A stretch of DNA of 32,065 nucleotides. Source: a virus. This document shows, piece by piece, positions 12,551 to 20,241 of this stretch. Below the pieces are notes generated by a model. It had not been told where the DNA came from. It worked only from the letters and a program-made list of their open reading frames with translations, and did not search any database. Each line of letters begins with the position of its first letter. Positions within the stretch are counted from its first letter, which is position 1. Both the position numbers and the translations under genes were made by a program. The stretch lies in IMG/VR virus record IMGVR_UViG_3300025674_000205, positions 1-32,065 of that record. One strand, given 5' to 3'.

Positions 12551-12968
12551 AGCACTTGTCTGCATTGCACTCAATGTGTATCATGAAGCCCGTGACCAGC
12601 CCTTCATTGGGCAGGTTGCGGTGGCACAAGTAGTGATGAACAGAGTGTATGATGACAGATACCCCAACACTGCCTGTGAGGTAGTCAAGCAAGGCCCAAC
12701 ATACTCATGGACAGATGACTTTCCTGTTCGCAATCGTTGTCAGTTTAGCTGGTATTGTGATGGCAAGTCAGACAAACCAAAGGATAGCACAGCATGGATG
12801 GATGCTATGCGTATCGCACATGGTGTGTATTACGGCAACCTAGATGACTTTGTAGAGGGTGCTACACATTATCACGCTACCTATGTCCAGCCCGAATGGG
12901 CAGACACAAAGACAAAGGTTGTTCAGATTGGTGAACATATCTTTTACAGATGGGAAGATAATACTTGA
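12540..12968 (+). CDS. Cell wall hydrolase, SleB/CwlJ family
   Basis: A 142-residue peptidoglycan hydrolase. The conserved features are YHEARDQPFIGQVAVAQVVM at 14-33 with the catalytic Glu16, QFSWYCDG at 68-75, THYHA at 109-113 and HIFYRW at 133-138. SleB-type enzymes are lytic transglycosylases that act on the glycan backbone. The domain begins at the first residue, so there is no signal peptide and it would depend on another protein for export. It lies in the early region, far from the GH24 endolysin at 612-1097, so this phage has two different muralytic enzymes. Roles in entry-associated remodelling, superinfection control or lysis are all possible. Confidence 0.85.
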   Translation: MIIEALVCIALNVYHEARDQPFIGQVAVAQVVMNRVYDDRYPNTACEVVKQGPTYSWTDDFPVRNRCQFSWYCDGKSDKPKDSTAWMDAMRIAHGVYYGNLDDFVEGATHYHATYVQPEWADTKTKVVQIGEHIFYRWEDNT

Positions 12969-12994
12969 CACTAACTGTGCGTCTGTGTTATCAT
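12965..12994 (+). promoter_or_regulatory. Promoter at the end of the hydrolase gene
   Basis: TTGACA (12965-12970) and TATCAT (12989-12994) are 18 bases apart, eleven of twelve positions matching consensus. The -35 box overlaps the hydrolase stop codon. The predicted start near 13001 gives a 35-base leader to the DUF932 gene at 13036, which has AAGGAGAAGGAA before its ATG. Confidence 0.6.
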
Positions 12995-13035
12995 CTAACA
13001 AAATATCAGTTACCACTAGCAAAAAGGAGAAGGAA

Positions 13036-13887
13036 ATGCCACTGGATTTTACTAACATCATTGAGACTGTGCCGGATAATCTTCAATTCAAAACAGTCTT
13101 TGAACCTACCAAGTTCACAGAGAAGAAGTATGTTATCAATGGAAATACAGGTGATTACATTGGTATCGTAGGAAAAGACTTTAACTGTGCAGACCATTCT
13201 GATTTCTTTCATGGTGTTCAGGATACTGTGCTGGAAACCCTGTCACCAGATGAGGTAGCCAACGCAAAGCTGACATGGAAGACTGCACGAAACAACGCAT
13301 GGGCATTGATGGACATGACGCTGCCGAATGTTACAGCAGAGATTGTTACAGACAAGCACAGCACGACTGTTGCCCAGCGTATCATTGCCTTGCATGGTAT
13401 TGATGGTAGCTGTTCCAACCAGACATACTTCGGTGCGATTGATTTCTTCTGCACCAATGGTATGATTCGTGGTGAGCATGACAAGGTGCGGCGTAAGAAC
13501 ACCAGCAACTTTAGTCTTGACCTGTTTATCCGCGACTTGAAGCGGTCACAGCAGGACTTCTATGCACAGACAAAGCAGCTTCAGCATTGGGCTAACACTA
13601 GCATCAGCACCTTTGATGTGAAAGCTATGCTGGAAAAGGTTATGTCTTCAGAAAAGAAAGCAACCGATATGTTCAGCTTGTATAGTGCAGAAGCCGGAGT
13701 GCGTGGCTACAATATGTTTGCCCTGTATTCTGCCTTCACAAACTATGCCACCTATGCAGATGAGCGTAATGGTTTTAACCTTCGCAATACTGGCAACGAT
13801 ACACAGGCTGTGTCAATGTTCCAGCGTGAGCATGAAGTATCCAAGTGGATTTCAAACCCAGCATTCAAACAGTTGGAGGCAGCATGA
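13036..13887 (+). CDS. DUF932 family protein
   Basis: A 283-residue protein of the DUF932 family, found in phages, plasmids and integrative elements. Visible conserved blocks are VINGNTGDYIGIVGKDF near residue 32, LPNVTAEIVTDKHSTTVAQR at about 95-114, GIDGSCSNQTYFGAIDFFCTNGM at about 120-142 and a helical C-terminal half ending in WISNPAFKQLEAA. The family is thought to bind DNA or act in plasmid and phage maintenance, with no reaction established. It has its own promoter and a strong ribosome-binding site, which suggests a need for high expression. The ATG at 13036 is chosen because the upstream in-frame codons overlap the hydrolase gene. Confidence 0.85.
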   Translation: MPLDFTNIIETVPDNLQFKTVFEPTKFTEKKYVINGNTGDYIGIVGKDFNCADHSDFFHGVQDTVLETLSPDEVANAKLTWKTARNNAWALMDMTLPNVTAEIVTDKHSTTVAQRIIALHGIDGSCSNQTYFGAIDFFCTNGMIRGEHDKVRRKNTSNFSLDLFIRDLKRSQQDFYAQTKQLQHWANTSISTFDVKAMLEKVMSSEKKATDMFSLYSAEAGVRGYNMFALYSAFTNYATYADERNGFNLRNTGNDTQAVSMFQREHEVSKWISNPAFKQLEAA

Positions 13888-14327
13888 GCGAAGAATGGAA
13901 TGGCCCACAAAGTTTGTGGCAGTGTTTTTGGAGCAAAGAGCATGGTTTCTATGAACACTATGAGAGAAATGAGTATTTAGAAGAATACATACAAACCAAA
14001 TATGGAGAAAGAAGTATAGCTTACAAACTCCTGTATAAGTATTGGGCTGTATGTGGGTTCTTTCAGGATATTCGTGCTATTACTAAGGGAGATGGGATAT
14101 ACTGGAAAGATTGGTCAGTCAAGATGACACTAAGACAGTATCTTTACATGACCCTGATACATTTTCCATGCCTAAGTATATGGGAGTATATCAAGTATGA
14201 TGTCTTCAAGATGACATATGTAGACCCACATTTAGGCTGTTACAGCTACCCTAATTGTGATGAAGCACCTAATGGATGTAGGCATGTTATGGGAGATGAT
14301 GCTGAACAATATGGATATAGGGATTAA
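13884..14327 (+). CDS. Conserved phage protein of unknown function
   Basis: A 147-residue protein whose ATG overlaps the DUF932 stop (ATGA), with GGAGG just before. The N-terminus is acidic and aromatic (SLWQCFWSKEHGFYEHYERN). Residues about 85-110 (TLRQYLYMTLIHFPCLSIWE) are hydrophobic and aromatic. The C-terminus has three cysteines in DPHLGCYSYPNCDEAPNGCRH, a pattern suited to metal binding. I recall marine phage proteins with a similar HFPCLSxWE...DPHLGCxSYPNCDE ending, without function. Confidence 0.65.
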   Translation: MSEEWNGPQSLWQCFWSKEHGFYEHYERNEYLEEYIQTKYGERSIAYKLLYKYWAVCGFFQDIRAITKGDGIYWKDWSVKMTLRQYLYMTLIHFPCLSIWEYIKYDVFKMTYVDPHLGCYSYPNCDEAPNGCRHVMGDDAEQYGYRD

Positions 14328-14329
14328 GC

Positions 14330-15256
14330 ATGAAGGTAAATAAACTAGTAGAAGATTACTATTCTTCCTATGATTACAGACAGTTACGAGATGAAACTAA
14401 GAAACAGTATCAATACTTTCTGTCTGTTATGCTTGACACAGTAGTGGATGAGAAGCCTCTGTCTTCCTACAATCTTGATGCTGTCACCAGCCGCTTTGCA
14501 AAGGAGTCTTACAACCAATGGTGTGAGAAGGGTATTCACATGGCTAATCATGTAATGTCTGTTACAAGAGTGGTGTTTAATCACGGTTTGCGTATGGAAC
14601 TGTGCAGCATGAACCCTTTCTCTCTTGTGCGGAAGCGCACAGCAGAGAGGCGAAAGACTGTGTGGAGCAGGGAAGACTTACAAAAGTTTCTTGATGCAGC
14701 ATACAGCGATTTTAACACACGCAACATAGGATTGATTGCACAGATGGCATACGAATGGTGTCAGCGTATTGGTGATATGCGTAACCTTACATGGGATAGC
14801 ATTGACTTTGACACACAGACTGTTCACATTGAGCAGAGCAAGCGTAGGGCTGATGTTCACCTGCCTATATCGGATGACTTGTGCGAGATGTTACGTCAGC
14901 AGCAAGATGACTTTGGCTTTCAACAGTATGTAGCCCCGATGCCTAGACCAATACGAGGTGAGTTCAAGCCATACTCACTTACAAAGCTGCCCAAATATGC
15001 ACGAACTATCATGGATAGCATAGGTTTGTCGCAGGAGTTGCGGCTGTCTGACCTACGCAGGACTGGAACAACAGAGATGGTTGAGGCCGGTGTCGGTATC
15101 GGTCAAATTATGTCGGTTACAGGACACGCTAACCCCGGCAGCGTAAAACCTTACATGAAAAATACTTTGTCAAGTGCAAATTATGCATTGACAGAGCGTA
15201 AAAATCATGTTATAAGCATGGTAACTGCCGCAAAGAAAGGGATTATATATGACTAA
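14330..15256 (+). CDS. int: Tyrosine recombinase / integrase-like protein
   Basis: A 308-residue protein with the two-domain layout of phage integrases: an N-terminal core-binding domain (about 1-100) and a C-terminal catalytic domain. The active-site residues are Arg146 (CQRIGDM), Lys171 (QSKRRADVHLP), Arg243 (SDLRRTGTTEM), His266 (VTGHAN) and the nucleophile Tyr275 (VKPYMK). The usual His of the HxxR motif is Ser240. It lies directly before primase and overlaps it by eight bases. That fits a recombinase kept for resolution or replication in otherwise lytic marine podoviruses, or a remnant of lysogeny. No attachment site or tRNA gene was seen. Confidence 0.85.
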   Translation: MKVNKLVEDYYSSYDYRQLRDETKKQYQYFLSVMLDTVVDEKPLSSYNLDAVTSRFAKESYNQWCEKGIHMANHVMSVTRVVFNHGLRMELCSMNPFSLVRKRTAERRKTVWSREDLQKFLDAAYSDFNTRNIGLIAQMAYEWCQRIGDMRNLTWDSIDFDTQTVHIEQSKRRADVHLPISDDLCEMLRQQQDDFGFQQYVAPMPRPIRGEFKPYSLTKLPKYARTIMDSIGLSQELRLSDLRRTGTTEMVEAGVGIGQIMSVTGHANPGSVKPYMKNTLSSANYALTERKNHVISMVTAAKKGIIYD

Positions 15257-16019
15257 TGTATATAACATTATAAGTGATATAGACTTATCTAATGGAGAAA
15301 CAAAGAGGATGAACTGTCCTGTATGTAAAGGATACAAAACCTTTACTGTGACCAATAACATGGGCAGTCTCATGTGGAATTGCTACAAGGCTTCCTGCAC
15401 TGTAAGTGGTAGCACACGTGTTCATCTCTCCGTAGAAGATATTCGTTCCGGCTTTGCGGGGGCAGAGGAATATGCCGCCAGCACATTTGATATGCCTAGT
15501 TACATTGTCCCTCACCGTGGTAAGCGTGAGGTAATCAAGTGGTGTGCTGAGTGGGGCATCGATGAAGATGCGATTGGAATTATGTTTGATGTGAAGGAAG
15601 ACCGTGTTGTATTTCCCGTCAAACACGATGGCCATATCGTGGACGCTACTGGTAGAGCATTAGGCAAACGCCTACCAAAGTGGAAGCGATATGGAAATAG
15701 TGGCTTGCCATTTGTTCATGGTTGTGGTAAAGTCGCTGTAGTTGTTGAGGACTGTGTGAGTGCCGCAGTTGTAGGCAGTGATGTTTTTGTTGGGGTTGCT
15801 GTGTTGGGAACATCATTGCAGGAGTCACACAAGAGGTATCTCTCACAGTTCTCGACAGCTGTCATAGCACTAGACCCTGACGCATTACCAAAGACAATAG
15901 CTATGGCAAAGGAATTGAGAGGCCATGTGGACAAGGTTCATGTCCTTCGCCTACATGATGACCTCAAGTATCGTAACCCACATGACCTGCAAAGGTTAGC
16001 CAGCATAGGAGATAAGTAA
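15249..16019 (+). CDS. DNA primase (zinc-binding plus TOPRIM)
   Basis: A 256-residue primase resembling the N-terminal half of T7 gp4. The zinc-binding site has Cys23, Cys26, Cys45 and Cys50 (CPVC, then CYKASC). The TOPRIM core shows Glu167 in VVVEDCVSAAVVG and the DxD pair Asp209/Asp211 in ALDPDA. It would make RNA primers for the family A polymerase. Here primase and helicase are separate proteins, not fused as in T7. The start overlaps the recombinase stop and has AAAGGG upstream. Directly followed by the helicase gene. Confidence 0.9.
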   Translation: MTNVYNIISDIDLSNGETKRMNCPVCKGYKTFTVTNNMGSLMWNCYKASCTVSGSTRVHLSVEDIRSGFAGAEEYAASTFDMPSYIVPHRGKREVIKWCAEWGIDEDAIGIMFDVKEDRVVFPVKHDGHIVDATGRALGKRLPKWKRYGNSGLPFVHGCGKVAVVVEDCVSAAVVGSDVFVGVAVLGTSLQESHKRYLSQFSTAVIALDPDALPKTIAMAKELRGHVDKVHVLRLHDDLKYRNPHDLQRLASIGDK

Positions 16020-16020
16020 T

Positions 16021-17262
16021 ATGGAACTATCATTAATAAGAAGTCTGATGGACAAGTCATTCTACGATGACCATCGGGGGGCAAGGTGTCCTGACCGACT
16101 GTTCAGTAAGGATGTCCGTAAGATTAAACAGGCTATTGACAATGCAATGGATAAGTATGAACGCACTGTAACGCCTGATGAGATTGAGGCATTGTTCATG
16201 TCTAACAATCCCACACTCACCACCGCACAGAAGCAAGCGTATCAAGGTCTGTTTCGTAACATCAAGAGAGAGCAGCCGCTTGGCGGTGACATAGCACAAG
16301 AGGTTCTGTCCAAACTGTTTCAACAGGTTATTGGTGAGGACATTGCAAACCTTGGCTTTGACTATGTGAATGGAGATAAGACCAGCCTTGAACCGCTGCG
16401 TATTATGCTTGAGCAGTATGGAGATGACTTCACACCCAACTTGAATGTCGAGTGGGATGACATCGAGATTGACACACTGCTATCACGCAATGACCTTGAG
16501 GCAAGGTGGACATTTAACATCAATTCATTGGCTATGAAAGTAGAAGGTGTAAATGCTGGTCACTTAATTGAGGTAGGCGCACGGCCTAACACTGGTAAGA
16601 CATCGTTCCATGCCAGCATGATTGCTGCTCCTCGTGGCTTTGCACATCAGGGTGCTAACTGCATCATCTTGTGTAACGAGGAAGGATACCATCGTGTTGG
16701 CGCACGATACCTGACAGCTGCTACTGGCATGACCATGCGTGAGATTAAGGATAATCCAAGCAAGGCCCGTGACTTGTATGCACCTGTTAAGGAACGCATC
16801 AAGATTAAGGATGCTACTGGTCGTGACATGTCTTGGGTTGAAAGCATCTGTAAAACATACCGTCCTGACATTGTTATCCTTGACATGGGTGACAAGTTTG
16901 CCAAGACAGGTGGCTTTGCTAGAACAGATGAAGCCTTGAAAGCAAATGCTATTCATGCTAGGATGATTGCAAAAGAGTATGAGTGCGCTATGTTCTACAT
17001 GTCACAGCTTTCAGCTGAAGCAGAAGGCAAGGTTCTATTGAACCAGAGTATGATGGAAGGTAGCCGGACAGGTAAAGCAGCAGAGGCTGACTTGATGGTG
17101 CTGCTGGCAAAGAATCCAGTAAAGATGTCAGAGACAGGCAGTCGTTCAGATGAGTTGGAAGAAGACCCAATGCGTCACTTGAATGTAGTTAAGAACAAAC
17201 TCACAGGCTGGCATGGTAAAGTGGAGTCAGTGCTTGAGTATCAGACAGCGAGGTATGTGTAA
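16021..17262 (+). CDS. Replicative DNA helicase, DnaB/T7 gp4-like
   Basis: A 413-residue helicase. Residues 1-150 form a helical N-terminal region. The RecA-like ATPase domain has Walker A at 186-195 (GARPNTGKTS) and Walker B at 282-292 (PDIVILDMGDK). A later conserved block is YMSQLSAEAEGK at 326-337. RNQSMM-like residues near 341-345 and the basic VVKNKLTGWHGK at 389-400 are in the place of the DNA-binding loop and arginine-finger region of this family. It would unwind DNA ahead of the polymerase as a hexamer. Stop and next start overlap (TAATG), so helicase and polymerase are coupled. Confidence 0.9.
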   Translation: MELSLIRSLMDKSFYDDHRGARCPDRLFSKDVRKIKQAIDNAMDKYERTVTPDEIEALFMSNNPTLTTAQKQAYQGLFRNIKREQPLGGDIAQEVLSKLFQQVIGEDIANLGFDYVNGDKTSLEPLRIMLEQYGDDFTPNLNVEWDDIEIDTLLSRNDLEARWTFNINSLAMKVEGVNAGHLIEVGARPNTGKTSFHASMIAAPRGFAHQGANCIILCNEEGYHRVGARYLTAATGMTMREIKDNPSKARDLYAPVKERIKIKDATGRDMSWVESICKTYRPDIVILDMGDKFAKTGGFARTDEALKANAIHARMIAKEYECAMFYMSQLSAEAEGKVLLNQSMMEGSRTGKAAEADLMVLLAKNPVKMSETGSRSDELEEDPMRHLNVVKNKLTGWHGKVESVLEYQTARYV

Positions 17263-19304
17263 TGAAACTAACTCTTGATGTAGAGAACACGGTTACGCAC
17301 CGTGATGGTAAGATGCATCTTGACCCCTTTGAACCAGAGAACTCACTGACTATGGTCGGTATACTCTCTGACACTGGTGAGGAACGCATCGTTACCTTTG
17401 ACCATTCGGAAGTAGAACCAGAGATTAATGGTCACTCTGTTGTTCAAGAGTGGTTGGACAAATCAACTGTGCTTATAATGCACAATGCAGCGCACGACTT
17501 GCTGTGGCTGTGGGAGAGTGGCTTCAAGTATGATGGCCCTGTCTTTGACACTATGCTTGCAGAGTATGTGCTTCAGCGTGGCGTGAAAGAACCACTGTCT
17601 CTTGAGGCTTGTGCTGAACGTTATGAGTTGGACACACGAAAGCAAGACACACTAAAGGAATACTTTAAGAAGGGGTATAGCACACGAGACATACCACATG
17701 AAGAACTATGTGAGTATCTGTCAGCTGACCTTCATGCTACACAGCAGTTATCAGATAAGATTATGTATCGTCTGAATACCAATTCAGATGCTGGTCTGCG
17801 TGGCACAGTTGACCTGACCAATCAGGTTGCTGTGTGTTTATCCCATATATATCAGCGTGGCTTTACTGTTGATAGCAGTAAGCTGGAAGAGGTTCGCGTT
17901 GAGTTTGAGGAAGAGAAGAAACAATTAGAAGCTGCTTTGCAGGAACATGTTCATAAGCTGATGGGTGACACGCCTATCAATCTCAACAGTCCAGAGCAAC
18001 TTGGCTGGGTAATCTACAGCCGCCAAGTAATGGACAAGATATACTGGTCAGAAAAGATTGACCCATACATGTCTGACTCTGCTTTTGCTACACTGATTAG
18101 TTCCGGCACACGCAAGCTGTATAAAACTGCTGCGGAGAAATGCCCCGACTGCAGTGGAGAAGGTTATGTGCGTAAGATGAAGAAGGATGGAACTCCCTTT
18201 GCTAGAAAGAACAGATGCACAACTTGTGATACAAAGGGTTTCCTGTTTAATAACACAGAGAAGTTGGCTGGCCTTCGCTTTCGCCCACCTAGTCCTAAGT
18301 GGTTGAGTGCTAATGGCTTCTCTACATCCAAACAAAACTTGGAGATGCTAGAGAATGCTGCCAAGTCAAAGGGCATGGATGATGCAGTTGACTTCTTGTC
18401 AAAGGTCAGGCGGTTGTCTGCCATTGATACCTATCTGTCTTCCTTCGTGGAAGGCATACGCATACATACAAAGCAAGATGGTAAGCTGCATGTTCGCTTG
18501 CTACAGCATCGCACTGCTACTGGCAGGTTCAGTGGTGCTGACCCTAACATGCAGAACATGCCAAGGGGTGGCACATTCCCTGTGAAGAAGGTGTTTGTGT
18601 CACGGTTTGAGGGTGGCAAGATTATGGAAGCAGACTTTGCACAGCTAGAGTTTCGTGCTGCTGCTTATTTATCACAAGATGGAGTTGCTATTGAGGAAGT
18701 TTCTACTGGATTTGATGTTCATGCATACACCGCTAAAGTTATTACCGCTGCTGGTCAGCCTACGGATAGACAGACTGCGAAGGCGCATACATTCGCGCCG
18801 CTATATGGAGCAACAGGCTTTGGCAGAACAAAAGCGGAAGCAGCATACTACGAACACTTCACAGACAAATACAAGGGAGTCGCAGCTTGGCATTCCCGAT
18901 TGGCTAAAGAGGCTTTGACTACAGGCGTAATCAAAACACCATCGGGTAGAGAGTTCTCTTTCCCAGACGTAAGGCCAAAGCCAAATGGTCGTGTGTCTCA
19001 CTTCACGCAGATAAAGAACTACCCGGTGCAATCATTTGCAACAGCAGATATTGTGCCGCTTACCTTGCTGCACATTGATAAACAGCTTGACAGTATGCAG
19101 TCTTGTGTGGTAAATACTGTTCACGATTCTATCGTTATTGATGTGCATCCAGATGAAGAAGAACAGGTAAAGCAAATAATTACAGATACAAACGAAATGC
19201 TTACCAGTCTAATCACCACTAAGTGGGGTATAGTCTTTAATGTTCCTCTGATTTTGGAAGCAAAAATTGGTCCGAATTGGCTTGACACGAAAGACATTGC
19301 GTGA
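17262..19304 (+). CDS. polA: DNA polymerase I (family A) with inserted DnaJ-like zinc segment
   Basis: A 680-residue polymerase with a 3'-5' exonuclease domain (Asp6 and Glu8; Asp79 in HNAAHDL; Asp156 in YLSADLH) and no 5' nuclease domain. Polymerase motifs are A (Asp458, DFAQLEFR), B (RQTAKAHTFAPLYG at 503-516) and C (HDSIVID at 621-627). Residues 292-330 form an inserted zinc segment with CPDCSGEG (Cys294, Cys297) and CTTCDTKG (Cys319, Cys322), the CxxCxGxG pattern of DnaJ. Such an insertion is known for SAR116 phage HMO-2011. Phe511 aligns with E. coli Phe762, associated with virulent phages. The motif order is complete, so the enzyme should be active. Its stop codon overlaps the promoter of the next gene. 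Confidence 0.95.
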   Translation: MKLTLDVENTVTHRDGKMHLDPFEPENSLTMVGILSDTGEERIVTFDHSEVEPEINGHSVVQEWLDKSTVLIMHNAAHDLLWLWESGFKYDGPVFDTMLAEYVLQRGVKEPLSLEACAERYELDTRKQDTLKEYFKKGYSTRDIPHEELCEYLSADLHATQQLSDKIMYRLNTNSDAGLRGTVDLTNQVAVCLSHIYQRGFTVDSSKLEEVRVEFEEEKKQLEAALQEHVHKLMGDTPINLNSPEQLGWVIYSRQVMDKIYWSEKIDPYMSDSAFATLISSGTRKLYKTAAEKCPDCSGEGYVRKMKKDGTPFARKNRCTTCDTKGFLFNNTEKLAGLRFRPPSPKWLSANGFSTSKQNLEMLENAAKSKGMDDAVDFLSKVRRLSAIDTYLSSFVEGIRIHTKQDGKLHVRLLQHRTATGRFSGADPNMQNMPRGGTFPVKKVFVSRFEGGKIMEADFAQLEFRAAAYLSQDGVAIEEVSTGFDVHAYTAKVITAAGQPTDRQTAKAHTFAPLYGATGFGRTKAEAAYYEHFTDKYKGVAAWHSRLAKEALTTGVIKTPSGREFSFPDVRPKPNGRVSHFTQIKNYPVQSFATADIVPLTLLHIDKQLDSMQSCVVNTVHDSIVIDVHPDEEEQVKQIITDTNEMLTSLITTKWGIVFNVPLILEAKIGPNWLDTKDIA

Positions 19305-19310
19305 TATAAC
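19282..19310 (+). promoter_or_regulatory. Promoter at the end of the polymerase gene
   Basis: TTGACA (19282-19287) and TATAAC (19305-19310) are separated by 17 bases, eleven of twelve positions at consensus. It overlaps the last codons and stop of polA. Transcription from about 19316 would give a 25- to 30-base leader to the SSB-like gene, a protein usually needed in large amounts. Confidence 0.7.
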
Positions 19311-19344
19311 TATGTTTCATCTTTTATGAAAGGAGTATATGTAT

Positions 19345-20241
19345 ATGGAATTGACTACGATAGACACAAACAATTATGCAGCCATGGCCAAGGCTATGGG
19401 TATTGCTAATGAAGGGACAACCAAGTCTTCTTCAAGCACCCTTGCACGGCTGCGTATCTCTCACTCACCTATCATGGGTGAGGCAGAGGTAAATGGCCGC
19501 AAGGTAAATATGGAAGTTGTTAATGGTGGAACATACAAGCTAGAGATTCCAGATGGTCCAGCCTACTATGCATCATCCATAAAGATACGCCCTTATATGC
19601 AACGCTTTATGTATAAGCGTTTTGTAAAGGGTAGTGATAAGACACCTAATCGTTACATCAAAACAATCATGTCAGACAATCTGAATGTTGACCTGAAGGA
19701 TAACGATGGTGGCTTTAACTGTGGCAAACCTGCTGGTTACATCGAAGACTTTAAGGCATTGCCACAGAAGACACAGGACTTGATAAAGCAAATCAAGCGT
19801 GTGCGTGTGTTGTTTGGAACAGTTGAGTTGTCCAAACCTATGAACGAAAAAGGTGAGGAAGTTACAGTTGAGTCATGCCCATTCATTTGGGAGATTGACA
19901 ATCGGGATGCTTTCAAGATTGTTGGTGAGAGTTTCTCTACGCTGGCAAAGATGCAACGACTTCCCTTGCAGCACATGATTACTGCTAATACAGAGGAACG
20001 CAAACTTCCTAATGGTAATAGCTTTTATCTTCCTGTTGTATCACTTGATGTTTCAAAGACACTGAACATCGAAGCTGCGGAACAGACTACATTTTCTAAT
20101 TTCTTGGCTTGGGTTGACAACTACAATAACTATATCATCAAATCATGGGCAGAGAAAACTAACTCTCACATTGATGACGATGACAAAGAAATTGTAGATG
20201 ACATTGTTGACATTGAACTGGAAGACGAGGACGCAGCGTAA
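19345..20241 (+). CDS. Probable single-stranded DNA-binding protein
   Basis: A protein of about 298 residues ending in a very acidic tail (DDDDKEIVDDIVDIELEDED, then AA), the hallmark of phage and bacterial SSBs that contact partner proteins through their C-terminus. The body is beta-rich and aromatic (GGTYKLEIPDGPAYYASSIK, then RVRVLFGTVELSKP). Position between polymerase and nuclease genes and its own promoter agree with this. It is longer than T7 gp2.5, so the assignment rests on the tail and context. The ATG at 19345 is nine bases after GGAG; the ATG at 19339 is closer and also possible. Confidence 0.6.
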   Translation: MELTTIDTNNYAAMAKAMGIANEGTTKSSSSTLARLRISHSPIMGEAEVNGRKVNMEVVNGGTYKLEIPDGPAYYASSIKIRPYMQRFMYKRFVKGSDKTPNRYIKTIMSDNLNVDLKDNDGGFNCGKPAGYIEDFKALPQKTQDLIKQIKRVRVLFGTVELSKPMNEKGEEVTVESCPFIWEIDNRDAFKIVGESFSTLAKMQRLPLQHMITANTEERKLPNGNSFYLPVVSLDVSKTLNIEAAEQTTFSNFLAWVDNYNNYIIKSWAEKTNSHIDDDDKEIVDDIVDIELEDEDAA

